DNA of 64,000 nt from Heligmosomoides polygyrus polygyrus (taxonomy: Eukaryota; Nematoda; Chromadorea; Rhabditida; Heligmosomidae): NCBI GenBank assembly GCA_947396885.1, contig OX377204.1, positions 18,607,706 through 18,671,705 on the forward strand, given 5' to 3'. This document shows positions 1 to 12,112 of this stretch, piece after piece; within the stretch, counting starts at the first letter, position 1, and every line of letters begins with the position of its first letter. A model generated the notes under the pieces. The model made no database searches and had not been told where the DNA came from. It saw nothing but the letters and a program-made list of their open reading frames with translations. Position numbers and translations under genes: made by a program.

Positions 1-260
1 GTTTTCTATCTATATATACTTTTCCAAACTTTTTTTTTATATCGTACGCATGGTTAACTGTTAAAAAGATCTTTCTAATTAATTGTCATTCTCTCTGTTT
101 AATTTCCATTCAGTACCTGTTGATTGACGGATTTTTCTTATGAAAAGTAAGCTTTTCAACTAATAACTATTTGACATTCCCCCACCTCGTGATCAGTGTC
201 AATTTGGGTTTCGCACGGTCTCCTATTTTGTCTGTACTCTTTGCTAGAGATGCTGCCAAT
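1..260. other. AT-rich stretch, no gene seen
   Basis: AT-rich sequence ending at the first SINE copy. No splice-bounded open frame, RNA gene or clear repeat was recognised. Confidence 0.5.
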
Positions 261-552
261 GGGCGCCTCGTAGCGCAGTCGGTCGAAGCGCAGGCTGTCG
301 CGTGTTCCCAATTCCAGGTTGCTGGTTCAGATTTACCGCACAGGCCAACCAAACGTCCCATCGTACTGGGTCGGTGAATAAGTTCCAGATTTGTCTGGAA
401 GGAATAAAACACTGATTTACTCCTCGACTAGCCATTGTAGCCATTGTATGGACCAAAGACGCAGTCAAATTGTCTCCACGATATCCCCTAGAAGCGGAGT
501 GCGTAGCGCATCTCAAAGGGGATTGACTAACGCTAGCCTTTAACCTTTGTCC
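261..552 (+). mobile_element. tRNA-derived SINE, family A, copy 1
   Basis: The 5' head has a pol III A-box-like TAGCGCAGTCGG and, about 45 bases on, a B-box-like GGTTCAGATTTACC. The body shares the family's CATCCCGTAGAAG-type block (here degraded) and ends in a degenerate TTTATCC-type tail. It is full length but diverged. All open frames here are by-products of the repeat. Confidence 0.8.
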
Positions 553-2842
553 GTTATCCAGGTTTATTGTCGATGAGCCACACCTGCGTTCCTATTGGTC
601 CAGTATAGCCGAATATGTACGTGATAGTTTGATAGCTTATTAGCTCAGTTGTCTGATCCGTTTTTGATGTTGAGTTTTGATTGTGTTTTTCGATGTCTGC
701 CTTAAATGCAATAAATAAATAAATAAAAGGAAGTCCAATTGGGAGTCCACTTAATAATGTCGTTTAACTTAATGAACCCTCTCTTCATCTCCTTTCGAGT
801 GTCCTGACCGAGACGAATGCGCTTCGACTGCTTGACTATGCGATAGCGCAGTTGTTTGAATTTTCTCCGTTTCTTTTTGACCTTTCTTCCTCCTCCCCCT
901 CAGCTAGGAATGCAGTTTGGGGAACCCATTTGACTATCAGGGCAAGAAAACATAGGTGTACTTTAAGTGGTTATACTTTAAGTTGCATGCTTTTTTTATT
1001 CCAACCACGATTCTTGCAAGGTGACCCCCTCACCGATTAGATGTGCTCCAGTGAATGTAGTCGTCCCGAAGAATCTGTAGTCTCTTCGGCAGTGCTGTTA
1101 AGACGGAAGACAAATGGAACAAGAGCAAGCTTTTAAGGAAGTTTCTGAAGGTGGTACGAGTCTTATGCGTGGGCTCCGCATCGCTGTGCGCTTATCGCCA
1201 GCGACTTCCGAAGTACTCTCTCCGTGTCTCCATAGCAGCCTACAGCTCTGCTACTTTTGCGGTAATTCTTTGCAGCTGCAAGCAGTAGGTTTCTTTACTT
1301 AGAAGTCCCTGTTTCGTTAAACTCCTGTATAGGAGAATGATGTACAAAGTCTTCTTCTGTTGGGAGTAGTTCCAGGATTTTAGAATGAAGAAGGATGAAA
1401 CCGTGATTTGCTAAACCTGTTGGTTACAAGGTTATCCTTCCTTACTGAACGAGGGTAACTGAATGCACTCAATGGCCTTCTTATCATGAAACTATGTACA
1501 CTATGCGCTCAGAGCATAATTACTTCTCAAAAAAGTTAGAAGATTGCTCGTTGAAGTTTCTTTAGCCGCCGGTGGTAGTTGTTATTATGCTCAAAAATCT
1601 ACATTGCCTAAGGGCTGCCGATCTTCCTCTCCTTAGGTTATATTGCTTCTAATTTTCCTGGAAAGAATGCGCAAAGCACGTATGGAAGCAGTCTATCAAG
1701 AGGCTATTTTGCCTTCTGATGGATCTCTACAAACTGTGGCGAAAGTTCTGAAGTTTCTTGATGACCCTGCCTGCCTCAAGGGAAAATGTTGCTCACTCTG
1801 TCGAAATAGAGCCACATCGTACAGTGGAGTTATGGCAGCTGTTCGGCGGCTTTCTTCTTCTTTTTAGATCCCATATTTGAAATCAATTTCTAAAACGTCG
1901 TGATTTATCACAGCTCATCGAACAGAGGGCTTTTCGTCACCTCCCCTGGGACTTTGTTCACCAAATGAATGGAGGATGCTCATGTGGGTTTTATTTGAGC
2001 TCATCCCTAGCGATATATTCGAGTTTATTTCATGCGAGGGGCAGACTTTTAGCTTCTCATTTATTATGCCGCTTTCACTTGCTAAGAGTAAGGCCCTTAA
2101 ACTTGGGTTGGAATTCACATGGAATTCTTAAAAGTCTCTACCCGCGTGTTTTGTATTAGTTTTTTCAATTTCGACAAAAGTCTGTTCTCGCCTTAATATA
2201 GCTACGATGGGACATTTTCGATTCATTAATTTCAATATTTCGGTCATAGGCGATTTTAAGAAGAAGGTTTTCATTTAGCTGTAGGTCGTTCTAAACGATC
2301 CTTGCCTAGAGTTCACAATTATATGTTCACTGCATTTTTCACTTAGTTTTGGTTGCATGCACTGAAAGGAATTATCTGAAAGGTCACCATGTTGGCAACC
2401 ATACCTGCATTTTGGCCCAAAGAATGCATTTAAAACTTTTCTAAAAATTTTGAATTAGAAAGGGAATCGTTTTTTTGTTGCGACTTTTTTTGGAAAAATT
2501 TAAAGGTATCTTAATGTTCCTTGTTTTATGTATCTAACTTAACCTATCTTTTACTCCTGGCGTGTTAAGCTTGTGTTCATTGAAATACTGTTCTCCGTTT
2601 GAACTGGTTGTTGCCTATCTATTTATTTATTTACTTACTTATTTATCCAATTGCCTATTCGAAAGGCCGCGTGGAAGGCAGAGTAGTCACTAGCTGTCGC
2701 GCGCATCCCGAATGGAGGTCCTTAAATGGATCCCGCCTAGGGTAATCTAACCCTGCATGCCTCCGGGCCGTCGAATTGCCTCCTGACTTTTGGAGTAGAT
2801 AAATCATTAATTTGTCTACCGGCGACTAAAATATGTCAGAAA
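553..2842. other. 2.3 kb without a recognisable gene
   Basis: Diverged intergenic sequence with an (AAAT)n run near 707-728 that may be an old LINE 3' tail. An open frame at 1643-1867 has no homology that I recognise and no convincing splice sites, so it is not called as a gene. Confidence 0.4.
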
Positions 2843-3098
2843 TAAAGGATAATGCGCGATGTTACACAACTCGTTTTTGGGATGCTCTACGCATTCTACT
2901 TCTGTGGGATATCTTAGAGGCAATTTGAATGCGTATTTGGTCTAACAACGACTTGTGGTTGCCAGCCTAGGCATGTAAGCGCTTTATTCTTCTCACACAA
3001 GTCAGGCCTGAATTCATTAGTCCCGCAGAGTTGGAAGGCTTGGTTGGCCTGGGCGGGAAATCGAACCAAGCACATGGTAATGGTACATCTGACAGTCT
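2843..3098 (-). mobile_element. tRNA-derived SINE, family A, copy 2
   Basis: Reverse-complement copy. The tail (AAAGGATAA read on the plus strand) is at the left and the B-box region (TGGGCGGGAAATCGAACC on plus) at the right. The extreme 5' head beyond the B box is eroded. Confidence 0.75.
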
Positions 3099-3523
3099 CC
3101 GTGCAACCATAAGTCATGTTATAGGCCTAAAACCTCAACGCTCCTCCATAATATCCAGTGGTGGAAGAATGCGCGGATCATCGCAAACAGGAATGTTCAC
3201 TTCCCCTTATGTTTATTCTCTATCGTAACAGTAGGAGGTACTTGTCGATGAGTCTCTTGAACTGATGCAATGAAATTATTAGTTCTTTGAAATGCTAGCA
3301 CCATCTATCACTATAGCTATGGAGACTGGCGCTACGGCTGTGCTACCTAGAATCCGCTTCCACTCAGCGTGAAGGTTATCCCATCGTTTCAAAGTGTTCT
3401 GCTAACTGACTATTACGTCCCGCTTGATTTTTCATCCTAACGCAGTGACGCTGACGACGGGGTTGACTCCTGAGCGTAGTAGATGTCAGCTGGTTCATTC
3501 GAGCGGCGAAAGCATCCTAGGAC

Positions 3524-3683
3524 CGGATTCATCAACGACTTACTGTAATTTAACAGAGAATATTGCAGCCGAGATCCCTGATAGCGCTGCTTATCAAGTG
3601 AGGTGGTGAGCGATAAGCCGCGTTATCTGAGATTTCCGCTGTGAATTCTCTGTTAATGTTATGTAAGTCGTTGATGAATCCGA
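3524..3683. mobile_element. 160-bp palindromic MITE (CATCAACGACTTAC family), copy 1
   Basis: Terminal inverted repeats GGATTCATCAACGACTTAC and its complement bound about 160 bases. The interior also folds back: TTAACAGAGAAT on the left pairs with ATTCTCTGTTAA on the right. It is too short to encode protein. Further copies lie at 23348-23505 and 55194-55367. Confidence 0.75.
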
Positions 3684-3737
3684 ACCCTAGTCTGCAGAAT
3701 CATGTAATTGCCGCCAAACAGCACAACCATACCGAGG

Positions 3738-3869
3738 CCAGATCATTCAACCGCTTGCCTCCCTCTAGCGGTGAAAATATCGCCAAACCCCTGATATGAC
3801 ATTCGTCAGCATCAGGTTTCGCTATTTCACCGTTAGAGAGCAGTAAGCGGTTGATGAATCTGGCCCCTG
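3738..3869. mobile_element. 130-bp palindromic MITE related to the neighbouring family
   Basis: The left arm has ATTCAACCGCTTGC and CTCTAGCGGTGAAAATATCGCC-like sequence. The right arm carries the complement, with GCGATATTTCACCG-type and GTAAGCGGTTGATGAATC. The terminus GATTCATCAACCGCTTAC is a variant of the copy 55 bases upstream, so the two are probably related families. Confidence 0.6.
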
Positions 3870-4207
3870 GAATAGAGGACGTATGTGGTCGTTGTCTTGT
3901 TACCCCCAGCCGCAAGAAAATTCGACAGAATAAATTGGGAAAATGACTACATGCCGCGAATATCTGTCGTTATTCCATTCCAAGTTATTTTCAACGATTA
4001 CTTTAATCTCTTTAGGCAAATTCACAGTTTCTGTCGGCTATGCTAATCTTTCTCAATTTCTTTGAATCACGCCCAATTTTTGATTTTTGTTTTCTCTTAC
4101 AAGCAGCTCCAGGCTCTTCAATAAGCTAATGTAGACTGCAGTGCAAGCAACTGACAAGGAGCTTTGTTAAGTTCTGCTAGAATTGCCATTTCATGAGAGC
4201 ACGAGTA

Positions 4208-4663
4208 TCATTTGCGCTTGTTGACTTCGTCGTCGATTTCTTTCACGTGGCGTCGATGCATCTCCAGGATCGCCTTGTGGTCCTCCAGCTCGGCCTCGTA
4301 GTGCTTGATCTCCTTCTGAATCTGTGCTTTCAGCTCACCGTACTGTCGTTTCATCTTCTCGCAGAAACGCTCCGCTTCAGCTGCCTTCTCTTTCAGGGGC
4401 TTGCCGACCGCTCGGCCAGCTTGACGACGATACGCTTCTACGGCGTCCCTGGTCTTCTTGCGGAAATAGTCCTCCTCCTTGGCTGCCTGCCTTTCACCGA
4501 ATGCTCCGCCAGCTTCACGAATAGCACCACCAGCGCCGCCTCCCTTTCCAACGCCTCTGCCATGACGATCGGCCAGTCCACGGGCCAATACTCTCGTAGT
4601 TCCTCTTGTGAGAATGCACAAGCGAAGGGCCATGTCTGATCCGAGCAGTGCTACCTGAACCAT
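4208..4663 (-). CDS. Mitochondrial F1-ATPase inhibitor (IF1/MAI type) with coiled-coil insertion
   Basis: An uninterrupted 151-codon frame. Residues 39-71 hold the IF1 inhibitory region: a Gly-rich [18 protein letters not shown], then [15 protein letters not shown]. Residues 98-150 are charged heptad-like sequence ([17 protein letters not shown]), as in the IF1 dimerisation coiled coil. In the known family this protein sits in the mitochondrial matrix, binds F1-ATPase at low pH and blocks wasteful ATP hydrolysis. The Arg-rich, acid-free N-terminus looks like a mitochondrial presequence. Met11 ([10 protein letters not shown], start at 4633) is as plausible a start as Met1. Compared with the nematode MAI proteins I know, about 35-40 residues (roughly 72-109) are inserted between the inhibitory segment and the coiled coil. 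The coding part has no intron and is GC-rich against AT-rich flanks, so a retrocopy is possible. Family assignment is firm; activity is inferred. Confidence 0.88.
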   Translation of the reverse strand: MVQVALLGSDMALRLCILTRGTTRVLARGLADRHGRGVGKGGGAGGAIREAGGAFGERQAAKEEDYFRKKTRDAVEAYRRQAGRAVGKPLKEKAAEAERFCEKMKRQYGELKAQIQKEIKHYEAELEDHKAILEMHRRHVKEIDDEVNKRK

Positions 4664-4675
4664 GGAAAGTATTTA

Positions 4676-5340
4676 TGTACCATATTCACGTTAAATCGAA
4701 CCTCTTCTAAACAAGCAACATGCTTCTGAATTCAAAGTGAACGACTTCGAAATCGGAACGAGCTTTTTCCATCTTGACATACAGACTTTCCAAAATGGTT
4801 AGAATAATTTCTTCATGGAAAATTTGATATGACTTTCTTTGGTTTTTTTAGCTTCACCGCCCGAATAGTGATAATATCGTTGGTATTTTTGCCATTCTTA
4901 AGTGAAAGTGATATATTAAATTTCGTTTTAAAGCGCAATAAGACAATAATCTTTTAGTGCCTTAAAAGACCGGATCGCGCTATGCACTTGAAAAGTTTGT
5001 CGCGATTTTTGTTTGGTTGATAGTGTAAATGTTTCTTAGATAAAACATCAAACTGTGGATCAACTACTCTGTTACTTACAATTGTTTTTGTTTTATCGTT
5101 TACAGGCAAGAACGAAAATTTTGCCATCATTCGAACAAAATGGTGTGACAGGGCATGGCGCATTTTCTTCTTTTGGCATTAAAAAATGACCACCTCACTG
5201 CTCTTCAACCTAAACATTAGGCCATCATTTTAATTCGAAAAATAGGAATTCTATAGAAATTTCAAACGCTGTGCTCACATATTGGGTGATTTAATACTTC
5301 AAATAGAGCATAACTAGAACTTTCCTTGAACAGTAGCAGT
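4676..5340. mobile_element. Foldback element, TACCATWTTCACG family, diverged copy
   Basis: It begins with TACCATATTCACGTTAAATC and continues with the family's CTTCTAAACAAG and AAATCGGAACGAGC-like blocks. The centre has the family's inverted segments GATCGCGCTATGCACTTG and GGCATGGCGCATT. The right arm is poorly preserved, so the end is approximate. Confidence 0.45.
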
Positions 5341-5876
5341 AGGTGCCGTTATGTTGAAATCGATCGGTGTTGCTGCCATGCAAGTCAATTTTTCCAAGCT
5401 CAGCCTAACTGAACAACTTTCCTTTGGCCGGAATGACGTTGTACATCCAATCTATTGGACAGCTTCGCAGGATCCATTACCCGTTTCAAATACATTCACT
5501 CCACCAAGTACAGAAAAATGACAACTCACGGCGCATACTGACGATATGGATAAATACGGTGTTGCATTTAATGTGTAGAAGACCCTTTGACGAACGTTGA
5601 ATCGAATGGAGTGCTTCTAGCAGAATATTTGTGTGCGTTCTTAAAGTTTTTGCAATAATTCTAGCTCATCTTTTCAACTAAAAACTTTGATAACCATCCA
5701 GGTCGTATGCACCGTTTATTAAAAAATATGAAGACGGTCCTTGTGAAAATCCTCTTTTGGATGCGCCACGCACATACCGTCGGCTAGGTGTGCTGACGAA
5801 CTTTATATCTATCCTAGTCGGAGGGGTGCATCGCTAGAAAAACTAAACAAATGTAAACCTAAGTGTGCCTCTTGAG

Positions 5877-6171
5877 GATAAGGATAATGAACGGCGTTAC
5901 TCAAACCCTTTTGGGAAACGCCACGCATTCCAGTTCTATGAGATGTCGCACATAGTGGCGACATGAATGCGTATTTGGCTATACAATGCCTGCGGCGACC
6001 AGTTGATGAGCAAGTCAGAGTTCCCGCCCCCCCCCCCCCCCCCCGGACGAGACCGATACCAATTCACCGACCACGGAGGGATGGAAGGTTTTTGGTTGGC
6101 CTGGGCGGGAAACCCGAACCAGAAACCTGGTATCGAGTGCACACGCCAGCCGCCACCTCCGACCCGATAGA
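5877..6171 (-). mobile_element. tRNA-derived SINE, family A, copy 3, with an 18-C run
   Basis: A full-length reverse copy. The tail and GGCGTTACTCAA block lie at 5877-5910. The B box reads CGGGAAACCCGAACC on plus near 6110. A homopolymer of 18 C at 6027-6044 replaces the family's variable middle segment. Confidence 0.85.
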
Positions 6172-6705
6172 TAGGAAATATCAAAGAATTGTCTTCTGAT
6201 GGGCCAATTCACCCTGCTGTCTTTGTAAACTATAAAAGTTTCGACTTCGAGTCAGAGAGTCAGAATGGAGTGCCCCTTTCCATGAGGATGCATTCAAATA
6301 TTTCGTCCTCTATTGAGTGCTAGTGCTGTAGTCCCGAGTGTCGTGGGGGTTGCCTATGAATTGGTGGCCGCTTCGATGTAGATTAACATCACGTAGCCGC
6401 GGCTGGCGATAGCTTCTGCTCATACGCAGTGCTGTCGTGCATTATAAATTCCATTAGGCGTCATTTCATTAGGCGACAGCGGATGGACACACTCACCTAG
6501 TGCCCACGCCCTTTTCTCTGATCTTTAGGCATCCTTCGCAGTTGTTAGGGAGTTTTGAAGCAACTGCTTCTCATTTCTTTGAAAGTATCAGATTTAGCAC
6601 CAGAGGCGTGATTTACTTGTGAAGTAATTGGGGATACGACAGCCTTATTTGTGCTAGTTATAAGAGGGTCAGTTTCTAGCTTATGAAACTTAAAAAATAA
6701 AATAT

Positions 6706-7580
6706 ACCATATTCACAACGAACTGAGCACTTTTCTCGTCAATTTAGGCACTTCTCTATTTAAATTGAACACTCTTTTAAACAAGCCTGACGCTGTTCAA
6801 ATCAAATTTTACATCTCTTAAATCAAAATGAGCTGCTACCATGTTAAACTAGAGACTTCAAAGAAGTTGGAATATTTTTTTGCCCAAGTAAAATTTTAGC
6901 ATAACTTTCTCTGAAGTTTAATTCACTTATCGGCTAGGTAAACACTTTGTTTAAAGTCTTATAAAATTCTTTTTTAATAAAAAAACAATAGTTCAAAACA
7001 TGTCCTAAAGATCGGAAAGGCGGTCGTTTTTTGTTCCAAAAAAGAGATTGCGCGATGTTCTCATTCAAGACGACGCAATTTATATTTGATTGATAGCAAA
7101 ATTTTTCTTTACTTGGTATTTAACACCTGTAAACGATAGAACAAAAACATTTGTGAAGAATACACATATCCTCACTTTGATGCTTCATGTAAGCAGTATT
7201 TACACTGTCAGTCACAGAAAAATCGCGCCGAGCTTGCCGAGTGCATGGCGCGATCTAGTCTCTAATGCACTATGATTGCTTTATTGTAGCAAATGCCTTA
7301 TTGCTCTTTTAAAATTAAACGCATTATTTAATTATAAATTAAAATAAAATAAAATAGCTTCACCCATTCAGGAAGCTGAAATAAAAAACGAAGAAAGTTA
7401 TCCTTATTTTTCCTTGAACTGAAGACTGTTCTAAACTCTTTTTACAGTTTAACCTGTAAGAAACTCGTTTCGATTTGGAAGACGTTTACTTTGATTTCAG
7501 AAGAATTAAATGCATTTAGAAGAGCGTTCAATTTGATTAAAAAAACGTGTCCAATTTGGCTTGGAAAGGTGTATTCCGAA
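6706..7580. mobile_element. Foldback element, TACCATWTTCACG family
   Basis: The left arm starts TACCATATTCACAACG and carries the family series of GGCACTTCTC, GAACACTC and AATCAAAATGAGC. The right arm ends with GTCCAATTTGGCTTGGAAAG, the complement of the left-arm type. A central inverted pair flanks 7040-7260 (GATTGCGCGATG and CATGGCGCGATC). It encodes nothing. Confidence 0.55.
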
Positions 7581-7599
7581 ATGTTATACCTCTGTCATA

Positions 7600-8856
7600 T
7601 TTTAACATAATATTCGGCTAATCAACTTATGGATAAGAAATGGGCCCTTTCTTTGTAAGCAAAAACGTTTCGTATTTTTTGAAGAATTACTGCTCGTACT
7701 ACAATAATTACCTATTCAGAATTCCTTCACCTTTGCTTGCAAAAACTGAGAAGCTTAGAAAATATGGTCAGTTTTTAAATGCTTCTAAAATTTGAAGCTA
7801 TTGGATCTTAGCCGACTCTTTCTTTTGGAGTTGTCGATGTTCTGCCTCGCCTTTGGGGTTGATGCAGTGGTCGTTCTGTGACAACGACTGCCATAAATCC
7901 GCGCTATCAATAGGACACTGAAACGGGCCATGAACGACGACTCGTCATGCGCTTTATGCTGCTCCGCTTGTCCTTGCCGTCCTCTCAATAATGGGCATAA
8001 CCAGCACTGGCAGCTTTTTCCTCGCTTCTTCAACATTTTTGCGTCGTTCTGTCCGGAGACACTCTCTTCGTCTTTTCGAAAACGACGACAAATGTAGAAG
8101 TAAAGAATCATGATTCAAACCATGAACTAAGTGTGCTTTGTATCTTTTTTGGTCAAAAAATGGATCCTCTACGCTCAACTTCGTTTTCTAGCGGCAACTC
8201 TTCCACTGGGAATTTTAGAACAAAGCCCTTGGTTTGCAAATGATTCTTGTTTTACAAATAAACGTCCTGCTCACGCAATGACAGATATGCAATACCTACA
8301 CACTTTCCCATGTCATATTGGACACGTTTTATGCTTTTGAAGATAAACTGAACATTATTCAAATTAAGACAAGCGTTTTTTCAGAATAATGTTCTTCAGC
8401 AGTACTAAAATTGTTTTGTCCGAAAAAAATATGGAATGACTTTCTTTTGGGAATCTTAAACACCTTGCCACAAAGTGAAGACTGTAGGAAATTTTATAAA
8501 AATTTCATTTTTTTAAGAAAAACAATGGCTGAAAGCTTGATTTTCAAAAAAAAAAATGCAGAAATGCAAACATCCCAATTTACAATGGTAAAAGAGGAGA
8601 TCGTGCCAGAATTAGCTGGTCAGGATTTTTCTTTAATTGAATAGTATAAATGCTGTCCACCTAAAAATGCGACGTGAACATATTAGTGACTTTTACATTT
8701 TGTCTTGGTGCAGCATTGGAACCGTATAAAATTTTGCTTCTATTCGAAGAAAAATTGCGATGCACGAGTTCATGACGCAATCTTTCTACATTGAGAATAT
8801 TGAGAAATGTTGCCTTTTTGTACTTCATAATACATTTTCAACCATTACTTTTCATT
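7600..8856. other. No gene recognised; possible foldback left arm from about 8340
   Basis: AT-rich sequence. From 8340 it resembles the left arm of the foldback family (AACTGAACATTATTCAAATT), matching a right arm near 9300-9420. This suggests one foldback element split by the SINE at 8857. Open frames at 7785-8644 have no family that I recognise. Confidence 0.35.
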
Positions 8857-9152
8857 GGGCGCGTGTAGCGCAGTCGGAGGAGGCGCGACTGCCGCGTGCA
8901 CCCGATACCAGGTTCCTGGTTCGGATTTCCCGCCCAGGCCAACCAAGCCTTCCATCCCTCCGGGGTCGGTGAATTGGTACCAGACTTGTCTGGGAAGGAT
9001 AAAGCGCTGACTTGTTCATCGGCTGGCCACCGCAAGTCATTGTATGGCCAAATACGCATTCATGTCGCCTCCACGACATCCCGTAGAAGTAGAATGCGCT
9101 GGCGCATCCCAGAAGGGATTGAGTAACGCCGTCCTTTATCCTTTATCCTTAT
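8857..9152 (+). mobile_element. tRNA-derived SINE, family A, copy 4 (best reference copy)
   Basis: A well-preserved full-length copy. The head GGGCGCGTGTAGCGCAGTCGG contains the A box, here TAGCGCAGTCGG. The B box GGTTCGGATTTCC follows at about 8920. Then come the CCACGACATCCCGTAGAAG block, GATTGAGTAACGCCGTCC and a (TTTATCC)n tail at 9134-9152. There is no coding capacity, so it must borrow LINE enzymes for transposition (family knowledge). Confidence 0.9.
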
Positions 9153-9299
9153 CCTACTTTTCATTGAAATATAAAAATTTTACAAAGTCTAAAGACAGTA
9201 TTCACCTTGTGGGTTGATGGTATAAGGCGCTTCAAATAAATTCATATGTTTTTGTTTGGTTAAAGAATTACATTGACCATCTTAAAAAGTGTTAGATTA

Positions 9300-9425
9300 T
9301 ACTGGAAAAGCACATCTTTTGTTTTTAAAAACATTCAGTTTGACCTCGAAAGAGTCATTTTTACTTGGAGGGCCGCGAGTTTGGTTCGAGAAGTGGTCCA
9401 TTTGGTTTGGAAATTTTATGTGAAC
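9300..9425. repeat. Right arm of a foldback element
   Basis: The blocks CAGTTTGACCTCGAAAGAG and TGGTCCATTTGGTTTGG are complements of foldback left-arm units. It probably pairs with 8340-8380 across the SINE. Confidence 0.4.
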
Positions 9426-9486
9426 TAAAACTTCTTGCTAAGGAAAAATCTTCCTTTGAATTATCCCTCTTCTTTTGAAAAAGAAT

Positions 9487-9542
9487 AGTTCTTGAGACGA
9501 CAGACGAGAAAAACCCTCCTCTCGTCTGTCATCTCAAGAACT
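9487..9542. repeat. 22-bp hairpin
   Basis: AGTTCTTGAGACGACAGACG at 9487 onward is repeated inverted at 9521-9542 with one mismatch and a 12-base loop. This may be the remnant of a foldback or a transcribed hairpin. Confidence 0.6.
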
Positions 9543-10199
9543 TCGTCTCCGGCTAAGGAAGAATATGCACGACGTGAGTATGTTTATTTTAATTGCTTTG
9601 CTGTTCTTTTAAGAGAGATACTCTAGGCTAGAAAGACGCAGACTCTGAACCTCTTCGATAACCTTGGCAATATTATCCTACTCATACAAATCTATCCCCA
9701 CCTTCGGTTATAACGCGTACCTAGCCATGCGTGAAGCTGGAATTTTGTTTTTTTCCAAAGGTTTTCGAATGCTGTGAAGAACAGAATAGTTGACCCCTGC
9801 TCTTTAATTAACACATAACCCTCGACTATTTGATTGTGGCGATACGAAGTCTCGCAATATGTGCACAAGACGTAGCACTGTCACAGCACACAAAAAGAAA
9901 GTAAACGAGCCTAATAGACTGACCGGACTGGTTAGAAAAGCGGTACGAACCTATATGCTTGGTGCGCCACCGACCGAAGCATACTGGTCGACTGAAGCCA
10001 CACGGAGCACGGCGGTGCGTGGCGTGTGGATTTGGAAGATACCACGTGTCGAAATGAGTTTGAAGGCGTGATAGCTGGTTTCAAGCGGATTTCGATTCTT
10101 CACTACCACCTGTGTGAAAGAGCTATTCGCCTGTATTTTTATCCGTCCATGCGGCGGCTCACAATTAATTGCGAGTCGCAGGGTTTTATAACTAATTAG
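9543..10199. other. No gene seen
   Basis: A short open frame at 9859-10071 and its antisense partner have no recognisable domain. Nothing else could be supported. Confidence 0.4.
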
Positions 10200-10620
10200 T
10201 TTGTGCTCCTGCTTGCAACTTGGGGTCAGCCATACATTCACTCGATTGATAGGTTCGATTCTGTATGCATTGTTCATGGCGCTCTCCAATGGCAAGCTGG
10301 ACAGTCTTAGAGCAGTTCCTGAGTACGGCGGCTGGGAATTTCCGATAGAACTCCCCATACGCCCACTCTACAGGCTGTCGCGCCCACTCGATTTTTTAAT
10401 GTCCAGCCTAGATGTCTTGTTCAACTGTATCGATTTATATGACAAAAGAAAGAGCTTGAGCTGCTAAGCTCAAATATATGTTTTCTTTTACAAGTGCTTG
10501 CTTTAAAAAAATAATTATTTAAAAAGGCGCTTTGGAACGCTCCAAAGCGTTCTTTTCGGCAATTGGCTAAATCATATGCGCGGTACTGTAGGCACGTGCA
10601 GGCATTGTGTGAATATGGTA
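10200..10620 (+). repeat. Dispersed repeat shared with 28670-29115
   Basis: It contains CGATTGATAGGTTCGATTCT, GAGCTTGAGCTGCTA and CGCTTTGGAACGCTCCAAAG (a short perfect hairpin). It also has TTCTTTTCGGCAATTG followed by AATCATATGC. All recur in the same order at 28.7-29.1 kb. Its class is unknown. Confidence 0.6.
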
Positions 10621-11814
10621 TGATCAATAATGGGCCAGGTTGTCCAAAATTAGGTGGGCATCCATGTAATAAATGCGCTGATCCTGCGCCCACAGAGGCG
10701 AGAGCCGTAATCGACCTGATTTCGCGGCTGTCAAGAGAACACCAAGATGCTCACCAACACATGGTCGAGTTTCTTCACGGGGGACGAAAAGTATGACGCT
10801 CGCTCGTATATCTTTAGCATGTATGGCCCATTGGGCTGTTTTGGCACGCGACAGGGATGAATGGACGCATTGCTAGCACAGCGTCGACCAGTGAGCGAGA
10901 TGCTACTCTTGTACCATACTGGACAATGGAAGGCCATGATTACTATTTCTGAAACTGTGCCAGGGTGTAAAAGGAGTGGTAAATGAGGCGGTACGTCGAC
11001 GAGGAGGTTACAGTACTTACAGGTTTTTATAACTTTGTCCATCAAAAGTCGTAATTTCGGATGGCTCAATTTATTCGGGCTTTCAAACTATCGAATTTCG
11101 AGTGAGTGAACAATATTCGGCTCTACAAAATACAGAATTTCGAATTATCAACTGTGATTCGGGTTTGGAAAAATAAAACTTTTAAGCGAGCGAATTATTC
11201 GTTTTTTAAATGACGAATATAAAATACTGCATTACTGTTTCAATACTTCTGTGCCACGCAGGTTTGATATGATGGAACGTTTACTTCGGCCTGACTTTTT
11301 GACAATTTCGTCGTTTTCAAAGGCCTGGAAGAAGTTCGAAGCCTAAGATCAAGCACTCATCTCGGCAAAGACTTAGGCTTCCTACTGTATTACTGTGTTA
11401 CTGTATTATTGTACTGTATTATTCGGTTTAAATTTTTTTTCGAGTGAACGGAAATCGTTCGCTCTTCTCTTTTTTCAGTGCATCAAATAATCGGGTATTC
11501 GAATTTTTTCGAATGTTCATTCGACTTTATTGAAATAATAAGACAATGTTTAGAGGCACTCTGACTTTTGCAGGCCTACTGCTTAGCCAGAACTTTTTAA
11601 AAATGCATTGACCCCACAGGATTCATTTCTCCCTCGGCAAACTTCTACTGGGGCATTGTCGTCCTCGATTTGAACTAATGTGGGCGGCACCTTTCATTCA
11701 TTCTAAATTAGCCCATAAATACTAAGCATAAGTGCTTGCTTCATTAACTTCAATGCCATCCATCACGTGGGGAGCCTAGTTACGCTTCCGCCATTCTTTA
11801 CAGTACTTCGAGTG
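10621..11814. other. No recognisable gene
   Basis: A 77-codon open frame at 10563-10796 starts inside the dispersed repeat and has a cysteine-containing centre but no family that I know. 11040-11540 is AT-rich and low in complexity. Confidence 0.35.
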
Positions 11815-12112
11815 CGGTGCGCCTGGTAGCCGAGTTGGAGGAAGTCCGGCTGTGGCGTGCATCCGATTCAGCGCTGTTGATTCGGATTTCTCGCCTAGAC
11901 CTAGCAAGCATTTCATCCTCCTGTACCGGTAGGATAGCACCAGACTCGTCTGGGAACAATAGAGCACTGACTTGTCCATCGGCCTGCCACCGTAATTCAT
12001 TGTAGTGTTCAAATACGCTTTCAAATTACCTCTATGACATTCCCTAGAAGTAGAAAGCGTAGCGCATTCTAAAAAGGCTCTGATTAACAACATCCCTAAT
12101 CATTTATCCATC
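11815..12112 (+). mobile_element. tRNA-derived SINE, family A, copy 5 (diverged)
   Basis: The A-box region reads GGTAGCCGAGTTGG and the B-box region GATTCGGATTTCTC. CATTCCCTAGAAGTAG and an eroded TTTATCC tail follow. Confidence 0.75.

Noticed and set aside
1643..1867. 74-codon frame with several cysteines near the end
   Set aside because: No recognisable family, no splice borders and no repeated or conserved context, so it cannot be supported.
4193..4639. Plus-strand 148-codon frame rich in Leu
   Set aside because: It is antisense to the IF1 gene, whose protein motifs and charged coiled coil are clear.
8838..9126. Overlapping frames on both strands sharing phrases such as FGFPAQANQAFHPS
   Set aside because: The same phrases recur at every SINE copy (5.9, 45.0, 54.1 and 59.2 kb). 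They come from the non-coding repeat.
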